NCBI GenBank assembly: GCA_964468345.1
Contig: CAYXVZ010000032.1
Location: 3,621 to 67,620, forward strand
DNA from: DALYLB01 sp964468345
GTDB taxonomy: Bacteria > Acidobacteriota > Blastocatellia > RBC074
Direction: 5' to 3'
DNA length: 64,000 nucleotides
Every line of letters starts with the position of its first letter. Positions within the stretch are counted from its first letter, which is position 1. Both the position numbers and the translations under genes were made by a program. Below, piece by piece: positions 27,204-35,400 of this stretch. The notes beneath the pieces were generated by a model. The model did no database searches. It was not told where the DNA came from and was given only the letters and a program-made list of their open reading frames with translations.

Positions 27204-28118
27204 TCATGGAACCTTGTTCATCCGCTTTTTGATCTCGGCGATTTCCTTCGGATCACCCAATCGTTGCGCTATATCCAACCGATAGCTAAGGGCAGCTTTG
27301 ATAGCGCGGACGTAACTTCTCCTCGCATCTTCCATATCGATTTTCTTGTACGCCTGTCGGAGAATCGCCTCGGCCTTATCATAATACTTCACCGCGATGT
27401 CGAATTTCCCGAGCAGATGGTTTGCCAATCCGAGATTGATGTAGGCGTAAGCTGTTTCCGCGTCGTTTTCCGTCAGCACCGTTTTTCCGATTTCATAGGA
27501 TCTCGTGAAATAGGTGAGTGCATCCTGAAACCGCCTCAAGCCCATCATGACTTGTCCGACGTTGCTATAGGCCCCGCTGATTTCCAGCCCTCGGTGCGCC
27601 GGCAACCGGTCCGCGATTGAAACGGCCGCCTTGCAAGTGGTTTCAGCTTCGACATATTCCTGCTTCCTGAGAAGCGAGACGCATTTTTCCTGCTCCTGGA
27701 AGTACTGCCGGCTGTTTTCCAGTTCCAGTTCATATTCGTCATCGGGGATTCCGGCGGAGAATTTGATTTCCACTTCCGTCACGAACCCAGTCGGTTGGCC
27801 ATTCAGCTCATAAGGCTTATATCTGCGTTTCCTGACAGCCTCGGTCGCCGCGCCAATCAGAAACGGATGGCCGCTGAGGCTCTTGACCGAAACGACGACG
27901 CCAGTCCTGGAAACGCTGACGCTCAACTTCACGGTTCCTTGGAGCTTTGTCGATTCCGCGATTTTCGGATAGCGAGGCGCCAGCTTTTCAATCGCGAGCT
28001 TTTCGGCCTCCTCCGGACTCAATTTCACCTGGGCTCCAGCATAAACCGAGGCTGCGATCAGGAAGAACATAGCTGAGAGAACGAATCGAGGAACGGGAAA
28101 AGAAAACATACTGATCAT
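27204..28118 (-). CDS. TonB C-terminal domain protein with TPRs
   Basis: The 304-residue exported protein has a signal peptide (residues 1-30, FFLIAASVYAGAQ). A TonB C-terminal-like domain spans about 40-120: PRYPKIAESTKLQGTVKLSV, VSKTG-like SRTGVVVSVKSLSG, and AVRKRRYKPYELNGQP. Three or so TPRs occupy 170-270 (SGAYSNVGQVMMGLRRFQDA). There is no proline-rich spanner, so this is probably not a classical energy transducer. Stand-alone TonB-C domains in Acidobacteriota often occur on secreted proteins of unknown role. An alternative start is the second Met (three codons in). Confidence 0.8.
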   Translation of the reverse strand: MISMFSFPVPRFVLSAMFFLIAASVYAGAQVKLSPEEAEKLAIEKLAPRYPKIAESTKLQGTVKLSVSVSRTGVVVSVKSLSGHPFLIGAATEAVRKRRYKPYELNGQPTGFVTEVEIKFSAGIPDDEYELELENSRQYFQEQEKCVSLLRKQEYVEAETTCKAAVSIADRLPAHRGLEISGAYSNVGQVMMGLRRFQDALTYFTRSYEIGKTVLTENDAETAYAYINLGLANHLLGKFDIAVKYYDKAEAILRQAYKKIDMEDARRSYVRAIKAALSYRLDIAQRLGDPKEIAEIKKRMNKVP

Positions 28119-28290
28119 CCCAAATTGTATGTTGATACTCGTCGAAAACTTTCGCTGATGCCTTAATAATACAAAGATAAAATCGCGAGATGCCGCTTGA
28201 CGATCTGAAATCCCTCGTCATCGATCGATGGCAGGCGATGCAGTGGGAAGCTGCCAGAGGAAGGCGGAAATAGGACAATGTTCTTTTTTC

Positions 28291-28387
28291 GTGGTGCAGG
28301 TTCCCAACCTGCACCTTGCTGGCCGGGCTCCTCCTGCACTTCAAAGGGATCCTCGCGACAGTGGTGCAGGTTGGGAACCTGCACCAC
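28291..28387. repeat. Pair of GTGGTGCAGGTT palindromes
   Basis: The first copy (28291-28315) reads GTGGTGCAGGTTCCCAACCT then GCACC. The second (28361-28387) is a perfect GTGGTGCAGGTT-GGG-AACCTGCACCAC palindrome. A CTGGCCGGGCTCC spacer separates them. Each can form a 12-bp stem. They lie downstream of the helix-hairpin-helix gene on the - strand. Confidence 0.85.
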
Positions 28388-28401
28388 ATGCATTCGCATG
28401 G

Positions 28402-28719
28402 TTATTTCTGCTTCGCGATGACTTTCGCCTGGAACTTCGCGTAAATCGCCTTGGGAACGATGCTCTTGCTGACCAGTTCCGATTTCATCTTATATGGGCG
28501 GCCCGCAATGATCTTATCGGCATAGGATTCCCCGACGCCGGGCAAGGCAACCAGCGCTTCGCGCGAGGCCGTATTGAGATCAACGAGTTCCACAGCCGGT
28601 TTTGCCTTCTCCGCCGGTTTCGCTTTTTCCGCGGGCTTTGCGCCCTGCGACCAGCCGATCATTCCGAGGCTCATCAACAACACCACTACCAGCGAAAGAT
28701 TCATCCAAGTACGTTTCAT
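28402..28719 (-). CDS. Exported helix-hairpin-helix (ComEA-like) protein
   Basis: The ATG at 28719 is preferred because AAAGGA lies 9 bases upstream; a Met three codons earlier leaves no room for a ribosome-binding site. The product has 105 residues with a signal peptide ending near GWSQG and a short AKPAEKAKPAEK linker. A helix-hairpin-helix follows (VDLNTASREALVALPGVGESYADKII, split by the GVG hairpin), as in ComEA/competence DNA-binding proteins. The fold binds the DNA backbone, so a role in DNA uptake or envelope DNA binding is possible. The competence partners ComEC and PilQ are not in this window. Confidence 0.85.
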   Translation of the reverse strand: MKRTWMNLSLVVVLLMSLGMIGWSQGAKPAEKAKPAEKAKPAVELVDLNTASREALVALPGVGESYADKIIAGRPYKMKSELVSKSIVPKAIYAKFQAKVIAKQK

Positions 28720-28786
28720 GTTCTGCATTCCTTTCCAATGTCCGAGTAGTTGACTTCAAAGGGGGTTTCTTCAGCAAAGCAAAACT

Positions 28787-29113
28787 TCATTTCATCGAGA
28801 TGACGGTTTCGCCCGGCAGCGAAGGTTCGAAGATCGTCAACCGTTCGTCCTCCACCATCGGGCCCGTAACCTCGAAGATCTCTTTCAATCGCGGATCCGC
28901 ATTGAGCGCGCGCCATTTCTCGTCGAACTCCGCGAGCGAATCGAATTCCCAGAGTTCCAGATATTCCTGCGCATCGCCGAGCACGCTGCGCCAGATGCCC
29001 CAGAACCGGAATCCATGCTCGCGAATCAATGGCAGCGTCCGCGCCGCAAAGGTTCGATCGTATTCCGCGACGTGATGCGCGCGCAGCTTATAGGAGATTT
29101 TGAGTAAAACCAT
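28787..29113 (-). CDS. NIPSNAP-like small protein (dimeric alpha-beta barrel)
   Basis: The 108-residue cytoplasmic protein has the ferredoxin-like alternation seen in NIPSNAP/EthD-type proteins: LLKISYKLRAHHVAEYDRTF, then RFWGIWRSVLGDAQEYLELWEFDSLAEF. The ELWEFDSLAEFDEKWRAL segment is especially typical. Function in this family is generally unknown. The gene lies 67 bp upstream (in - strand order) of the helix-hairpin-helix gene and may be co-transcribed with it. Confidence 0.72.
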   Translation of the reverse strand: MVLLKISYKLRAHHVAEYDRTFAARTLPLIREHGFRFWGIWRSVLGDAQEYLELWEFDSLAEFDEKWRALNADPRLKEIFEVTGPMVEDERLTIFEPSLPGETVISMK

Positions 29114-29163
29114 GGAAAATTCAGAGTCTAAATCTATGCAAACAACTTTGGGACAAAGCTTTT

Positions 29164-29245
29164 ACCACGAAGAAACGAAGAGCACGAAGAAAGACCTATG
29201 AATGAGGATTCTTTCTCTCCTTCGTGCTCTTCGTATCTTCGTGGT
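29164..29245. repeat. Inverted repeat, CGAAGAAACGAAGAGCACG family, copy 3
   Basis: The arms ACCACGAAGAAACGAAGAGC (from 29164) and TTCGTGCTCTTCGTATCTTC (to 29245) differ by one base. The loop is about 30 bp. It lies between the NIPSNAP-like gene and the 3' end of the PLP-enzyme gene. Confidence 0.9.
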
Positions 29246-29316
29246 GAATTCTGCATTCGCATCTGTCCCACTGGCCGGGACGATGTTCAAATCTCAAATC
29301 TCAAATTTGAGATTCT

Positions 29317-30618
29317 CTACGCCGGAAGGCCTTTCTGAATCACCCGCTCCATCACTTCAGCAAACGTATCGATCTCGCTCGCCGTCGTGTAGACATTGGG
29401 CGTGACGCGAAGTCCCTGGAATTCAGCGTGACCGATGGGCGTCGTAATGATCCGATAGTTATTCATCAGATATTCGCCGAGCGCCCCGTGGTTCATCCCC
29501 TCGATGCTGATGTTGGCGAGGCCGCAGGATTGTTTCGGATCATAAGGCGTCAGGATCTTCACGCCTTTCATTGTATCCAGCCGTTTCGCCCAGCGATGGA
29601 ACAGATAGCGCAGACGCGCCGCCTTGCGTTCCGCGCCGATGCCTTCGTGAAAGGTCAGGGCCTCGGCAATGCTCAAGGCGTTCGCCGACGGATGCGTGCC
29701 GATTTCTTCGAACTTGCGAATGTTGTCCGACTTCGGCTTCTCGGCCGCCATCAAGGGCCAGAGATTCGAGATCTTCGATTTGCGCACATAGAGCAGGCCG
29801 GTGCCGAAAGGCGCGAGCAGCCATTTATGCAGGCTGGTGCCGTAATAATCGCAATCGAGATCGGCATGCTTGAAGGGAAAATGCGCAAAGGCATGCGCGC
29901 CGTCCACGATGACCTCGATGTTGCGGGCCCGCGCCATCTGCACGATCTTTTTAACCGGGAAGATCTGTCCGGTCAGATTGGTGATGTGACAGATGTGAAT
30001 GACTTTGGTTTTCGGCGTGATCGCCTTTTCGAGAATGCTCACCAACTGATCCTGGCTTTCGGGCGGGACCGGGAAGGAAACCTGCGTGAGCTTGACGCCT
30101 TCGCGCATTTCGCGCTGCCGCCAGGTCGAGAGCATGCGCGGATAATCCTGATTGGTGGTCAGGATTTCATCGCCGGGCTTGAGATCCATGCCCAACTGGC
30201 AGATTTCGAGCGCTTCGCTGGCATTGCGCGTAATCGCGATCTCCTCGGGATCCGCGCCAAAGGTTCGCGCCAGGCGCTTGCGGACGCCTTCCATCTGATT
30301 ATCGAGGATGCGCCACATCGTATACACCGGCGCCTGGTTCGAATATTCCAGATAACGACGCATCGCCTCCTGCACGACGCGCGGCGAGGGTGAGACGCCG
30401 CCGTTGTTCAGGTTGATCAGCGTGCGATCGACGGTGAACGAACGCTGAATCTCGAACCAGAAATCTTCGTCCATCGCCACGTCTTCGGGGGCGCGGTCCG
30501 ACACATATCGCACGGCTTCGAGCGCGCGGGCCATCACCTCTTCATTGGCGAAACTGGCCGCAGCCATCGTCGCGGCGCCGGTCGCCGCATTTCTCAAGAA
30601 CGATCGTCGAGTGAACAT
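29317..30618 (-). CDS. Tat-exported class V aminotransferase-like PLP enzyme
   Basis: The start is placed at ATG 30618, where the protein opens with MFTRRSFLRNAATGAATMAA, a twin-arginine signal. A longer frame from 30870 adds unrelated sequence. The mature 400-residue part is a fold-type I PLP enzyme of the class V aminotransferase/cysteine desulfurase/isopenicillin N epimerase group. The PLP region includes VDGAHAFAHFPF, and the Schiff-base lysine lies in YGTSLHKWLLAPFGTG. The last residues give RVTPNVYTTASEIDTF. Exported PLP enzymes of this type are common in Acidobacteriota and Planctomycetota. The substrate is unknown. Confidence 0.9.
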   Translation of the reverse strand: MFTRRSFLRNAATGAATMAAASFANEEVMARALEAVRYVSDRAPEDVAMDEDFWFEIQRSFTVDRTLINLNNGGVSPSPRVVQEAMRRYLEYSNQAPVYTMWRILDNQMEGVRKRLARTFGADPEEIAITRNASEALEICQLGMDLKPGDEILTTNQDYPRMLSTWRQREMREGVKLTQVSFPVPPESQDQLVSILEKAITPKTKVIHICHITNLTGQIFPVKKIVQMARARNIEVIVDGAHAFAHFPFKHADLDCDYYGTSLHKWLLAPFGTGLLYVRKSKISNLWPLMAAEKPKSDNIRKFEEIGTHPSANALSIAEALTFHEGIGAERKAARLRYLFHRWAKRLDTMKGVKILTPYDPKQSCGLANISIEGMNHGALGEYLMNNYRIITTPIGHAEFQGLRVTPNVYTTASEIDTFAEVMERVIQKGLPA

Positions 30619-30801
30619 ACTTTCCTTCCTTGTGGGTGGTAACAGCGAAAGAGATTGGTACTCCGGAAAAGCGCATTCCACTCCCCCGGCGGCGTCTGGC
30701 TCTATTCGTGCTCGTTGATGGCGAAATTTCGTTTTGGCGACTACAGTATCGATTGACGGGCCGATAGTACTACTGTGGCCGAGGCATGGGCAAGAATTGT
30801 T

Positions 30802-31641
30802 ATGATCGAAGAAGTATTGGCCAAATCCATTCTCAATCCGACAGGCGGCTTTCTGTCGACCTACACCCATTCGCTCAATGCCTATCAGGGCTGCGCCTTC
30901 GGCCGGAATTCATGTCCCTATTGCTATGTCCGCGAAATGCCCGTCCAGCGCTTTGCGGGCCGTCCCTGGGGAGAATGGGTCAAAGCCAAGATCAATGCGC
31001 CTGAACTGCTTCGCCAGGAACTCGAAAAGGCCCGCCGCAAAGGGACGTTTGGATCCTTGCGGATTTTCATGAGCACAGCGACCGATCCCTATCAGGGCGC
31101 GGAGGCGCGATTGAAACTGACCCGCGGCCTTCTGGAAGCCTTCGCGGCCGGCGGCGATTTCGGCTTCCTGGTCGTGCAGACGCGCTCTCCGCTGGTCGAA
31201 CGCGATATCGACGTGCTGCTGCAACTCGGTCCGCGCGCCGCCGTCAGCTTCACGATCGAGACCAACCGCGAAGAGGTTCGCCGGCAGATCACCCCCGCGA
31301 GCCCGAGCATCGACCGCCGCCTGAAAACCCTGGAACGCCTGACCGCCGCCGGCATCCGCACACAGGCCGCCATCAGTCCCCTGCTCCCCTGCGATCCGGA
31401 AGCCTTCGCGGAGTTGATCGCTCCCCGCGCCAGCCGCGCCGTGGTCGATACCCTGCTCGATGGCGATGGCGCCGGCGGACGAAGAAGCCAGGCCCTGGGC
31501 ATGTTTGAATTGTTGACATCCCTCGGCTATGAAGACTGGCTTCGCCGCGATGCGCATATGCCGTTGTTAAAAGCGCTGCGGGACCGGATGGGGGAAGCGC
31601 GGGTAGGATTCAGTCAGGATGGGTTCAATTTGTTGGGGTAA
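30802..31641 (+). CDS. SPL-like radical SAM protein (Rv2578c-type)
   Basis: Start ATG 30802 (279 residues) is chosen over an in-frame GTG at 30775; neither has a clear ribosome-binding site. The N-terminus (SILNPTGGFLSTYTHSLNAYQGC) and the TATDPYQGAEARLKLTR segment match spore-photoproduct-lyase-like radical SAM proteins. The three cysteines of the [4Fe-4S] cluster read C-x6-C-x2-C (GCAFGRNSCPYCYV). The common spacing is C-x3-C-x2-C, so this belongs to a variant with three extra residues. Such proteins are expected to generate a 5'-deoxyadenosyl radical in the cytoplasm. The substrate is unknown, and DNA photoproduct repair should not be assumed. Confidence 0.82.
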   Translation: MIEEVLAKSILNPTGGFLSTYTHSLNAYQGCAFGRNSCPYCYVREMPVQRFAGRPWGEWVKAKINAPELLRQELEKARRKGTFGSLRIFMSTATDPYQGAEARLKLTRGLLEAFAAGGDFGFLVVQTRSPLVERDIDVLLQLGPRAAVSFTIETNREEVRRQITPASPSIDRRLKTLERLTAAGIRTQAAISPLLPCDPEAFAELIAPRASRAVVDTLLDGDGAGGRRSQALGMFELLTSLGYEDWLRRDAHMPLLKALRDRMGEARVGFSQDGFNLLG

Positions 31642-31682
31642 GTAAGGATCGCAGTAGATTACCCTGTTTGTTTCTTGGGCAT

Positions 31683-31898
31683 TTACTGAGAGTCTTCTAT
31701 CAATTCGAGCACAGTAAGTTGCAGAAGGCTTATCTTCAATCGAACGGGACGATCAAGCGCATCCCGGACTTCGCATTGAATATCCTGATCCGAATCAAAG
31801 TCTTCGAGGTTTTGTTCAAGGTCTTCGATGCTTTCGTAAGTATCGGTCTGACCGTTTTCGAACCGAATTGTTAAATGGAATTTTGGGGAATCCTTCAT
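31683..31898 (-). CDS. Small acidic protein, candidate immunity protein of the RHS locus
   Basis: The start is placed at ATG 31898 with GGAGAAGA upstream (71 residues). An upstream ATG at 31940 adds 14 residues without a better ribosome-binding site. The sequence is acidic (SIEDLEQNLEDFDSDQDIQC) and alternates short strands with a helix. I recognise no family. It is the second gene downstream of the RHS toxin tail on the same strand, in the AT-richer island. Its acidity against the basic toxin tail fits an immunity role. That role is inference; the larger upstream gene is the other candidate. Confidence 0.55.
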   Translation of the reverse strand: MKDSPKFHLTIRFENGQTDTYESIEDLEQNLEDFDSDQDIQCEVRDALDRPVRLKISLLQLTVLELIEDSQ

Positions 31899-31953
31899 TC
31901 TTCTCCATAGAGTTACTTCTCGAGATACGGCAACTGCCAAGCCAAAAACCGAA

Positions 31954-32361
31954 CTATTCCAGCCCGGCTAGTAAAGATTCGATCTCAGCAACTCGCCGCT
32001 TCATCCCACTAATCACTTCATGGCTCTTTGCTTTAGCGATATCGTGATGCCAAAGCTGTATCTGGTGAGATAAGCAAGCCCTCCTTACATCAATTAGTGG
32101 CACCCCCTTTTGTGCCGCCAACACCTCCAGTTCTTCAAGTGATGGGTGAGAGTCAAAATCTTTCGACCGAGCCACAGCCTGAAAATCAAAGCAGCATCCA
32201 AGACATATGATTCTATCATCTGCTATTGGACATCGAATCCACCCAGTGTCTGGAACAGACTTCACAGTTTGCACAGTGCAGATAGGGCAACAACTAACAC
32301 CTCTTCGGGCAACTTGGTCGGACCGAAATAACGTATATTCATCACTATCTTTCATCTCCAT
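31954..32361 (-). CDS. Cysteine-rich hypothetical protein directly downstream of the RHS toxin tail
   Basis: The 135-residue protein starts at ATG 32361 behind a good GGAGGAGTAGAAG site. The N-terminal half carries two cysteine clusters (SCCPIC at about 23-28 and ICLGCC at about 52-57) plus a single C44, a probable zinc-ribbon-like site. The C-terminal half is helical (EISGMKRRVAEIESLLAG-like coiled end). No known family was recognised. Its position 90 bp after the RHS stop codon, same strand and AT-rich composition make it a candidate immunity or cargo-linked gene of the toxin locus. Confidence 0.6.
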   Translation of the reverse strand: MEMKDSDEYTLFRSDQVARRGVSCCPICTVQTVKSVPDTGWIRCPIADDRIICLGCCFDFQAVARSKDFDSHPSLEELEVLAAQKGVPLIDVRRACLSHQIQLWHHDIAKAKSHEVISGMKRRVAEIESLLAGLE

Positions 32362-32451
32362 CTTCTACTCCTCCAGAGCTGATTTCTATCAGCTCTAAGC
32401 AAAGGCGTTAAATCGATTCTTACATTCAAGTTTGGTTAACCATTGAACTCA

Positions 32452-35400
32452 TTATGGTGTAATCGTGACTAAAACCCGCTGTGTGGCAGTTACTTCCACT
32501 ATTGTCTCTAACCTGCCATACGATATCGAAATCCTTCCATAATTCCCTAAGGATGCTTCTCCCAAGTTAAAGTGCTTTGCAAAATCATTCAACGTTGTAA
32601 TCCCATTTGCCTGTGTTCTAACACTTCTCAGGCGCATTATAAAATGCGATGTCGGAGTATAACCTGTTTGCCTAAAGGCATTATAAATTTCAGCATCCGT
32701 TAATTCTCTCAAGGGGCGATTCTGCACGAGCCCCCTAAAGAATATCCGTGCCTCTGGAAATCTAATCACGCGCGGCCGAGCTGGAGACAAAGCTTCACGT
32801 AGAATTCTAGCCCAAGTAACGATCCTAGATCGATATGGCCCCGGGTTTCGTCCTCTTCCACCTCCTCCTGAACCACTCCCTCTTCCACCGCCGGTGCCTC
32901 GAGATCCACCTCCTTTACCTTGCCAATTTTGTTCTACAGTATCCGGGTTTATTGGTGGTGTACTAAATCCCCAATTTGTAATCGTTGATGGAATCGAAAC
33001 ACCTGATAGAGCCGCAAGACCTACTGCAGCCCACCCCAACACTGTTAAATGTGTTGCGCCGACTGCTGTGGCTACTGCACCTCCCCCCAGATTTATCGTG
33101 CCGACAACAGAGGAAGCAGTCAGCGGCCCGAGCAATCCAAGAGAGATGACCGTCAGGGCGACGACAGCCGCAATCTTCACGATCGTATTCGAGAAGAACT
33201 TCTTGATCGCGCCAAACAGACGTTTAAAGAACAAACCATCCGGGTCGATCCGATTCACCGGATCGTTGCCGCAGTAGGCATAGAGATTCAGGCTTTGCGG
33301 ATCTTCCAGGTGGGAGGCGCCCATACCGATCGGATCCACCTGGGTGAAGCGGCCCTGCCAGGAACTGTAATGCCGATTGATCGCATAATCCAGTCGGGTC
33401 GCGTTGCCTCGGTCATAACTCGTGAATCTTCGCCTGGTCGGGATGCCGGAGCTTTCGCTGGCGAGGGCCGTTCCGTAGGGCAAGGTTGCCTGTTCGGTGA
33501 TCTTCTGCCCCGTCCCATCGGTCACGAGGCGGGTGCCGAGGCGGTCGGGGTGATGGTATTCGAGGCCGGCGGGCTTCACTTCGGCCAGCAGGCGATTGCC
33601 GAGATAGATGCGGCTGAGTTGCCAGGTGAGCTGCGTGCCGCTGTCGCCGAATTCGCCGATGACATTGCCGTCGTCCCAGGCATACCAGGTCGTGCCGCCT
33701 TCGTCGCTGCGCTGGCGGCGGTTGTCCGCGCCGTAATAGTACTGCGCGAGCTGCGCTCCCCCGTCGGAGTTCACGCGTACCAGCCGATTGGCGGCGTCAT
33801 AAAGATAGGTTTGCCAGACGCCGTTTTCAGACTGCGCGCGCGTTTCATTGCCGGCGGCGTCATAGGTGTAACTCGTGATGCGGTTATTCGTCGGGGTATA
33901 GCTCAAAGACGGCGCACCGTCGGTCAAGGGACCGGTGGGAGGCGGCGGGGCCGCCCCCGTCACCGTGACGGCGACATTCGTGCTTTTCGCGCCAAACCAG
34001 CCGACGCCCTCCTGCACCATCTGCCATTGGAAGTTATAGGTTCCGGGCGTTGCGGGCGCGGTGATCGTGAAGCTGAAGGGCACATTGACGCCCGGCGCGG
34101 CCAGACTGCCGGGGATCGCGACGCGGTTGAGGCCCCAGGCATTCGTATCCTGCGGATTTTGCGAGCCGAGCTTGAAATTGCCGCTCGCACTCCACGTCGA
34201 AGTGCCGCTGTTGCTCATCGTCACGCTGACGGTGTATTGCTGGCCCGCGGTCATGGTGGCGGGGACGCTCTGCGCGACGAAGCCGGCATTATTCGTCGTC
34301 TGCGGCGGCGCGCAGGTGAGGGTTTTCGGCGAGCCGATCAGCGATTGCTGGGTCCCGGCGAACTTCACCGAAAGGCTGTGCGGCTGACCATCGCGCAGCG
34401 TCGAGGGAATGCTGAACGTATAGCCGTGCAGGCCATTGTCGCCGAGATAGGCCCCGACATCGGGGCGGCTCTGATTGGCCGCAACATTGGCGGCCAGCAG
34501 CGTCGCACCATCATAGACATCAACATTGATCGATATGTTGAGCCGGTTGCGATCGGCGGCCCAGCCGGTGAGCAGCGTGCAGTCGGCGATATCGAGAAAG
34601 CCTTCGTAATTGGGCGTTATGCCGGCGGAGCCGATCACCGCGGTGGTCGAGGCCGAATTCGTCGCGCCCTGATTGTCGGTCACGGTCAACGTGACGGTAT
34701 AGGAACCGGCGGCGGAATAGACTTTGGAAGGCGTCGCGCCCGTGCCGGTCGTTCCGTCGCCGAAGGTCCAGGCGTACGCCGTGATCGTGCCGTTCGGATC
34801 GGACGAAGCCGAGCCGTCAAAACGAATCGACGTGCCCGCCGTTCCGCTATACGGCCCACCCGGCCGCGCGACCGGAGGCTGGTTTCCGGTCGCGGCCGTG
34901 ATGGTGGCAGTGGCGGTGGCCGAACCGGTCGCCCCCGCGTTATCCGTGACCGTCAATGTCACGGTATAGGCTCCTGCCGTGCCATATGCCTTGGTCGGCG
35001 TCGGCCCCGATCCGCTCGTGCCGTCGCCGAAGTTCCAACTGTAACTGGTGATCGTCCCATCCGGATCGGCCGAGCCCGTTCCATTGAACGAAATGCTGGT
35101 CCCGACCGATCCGCCGTAGGGGCCACCCGCATTGGCAATGGGGGATTGATTGCCGCCACCGCCGCCGATGGTGGCGGTCGTCGTGGCTGTGCGACTGGCG
35201 TTGCGGTTGTCGCGCACGCGCAAGGAAACGGTGTAGGTCCCCGGCGCTGCATAGGTGTGACTGAGATATGCTCCGCTGCCCTGCGTGCCGTCGCCGAAAT
35301 CCCAGAGATAGGAAACGATCGATCCATCCGGGTCATAGGATCGGCTGCCGTTGAAGGAAATCGGCTGGCCGACGTTGCCGGCATACGGCCCGCCCGGATC

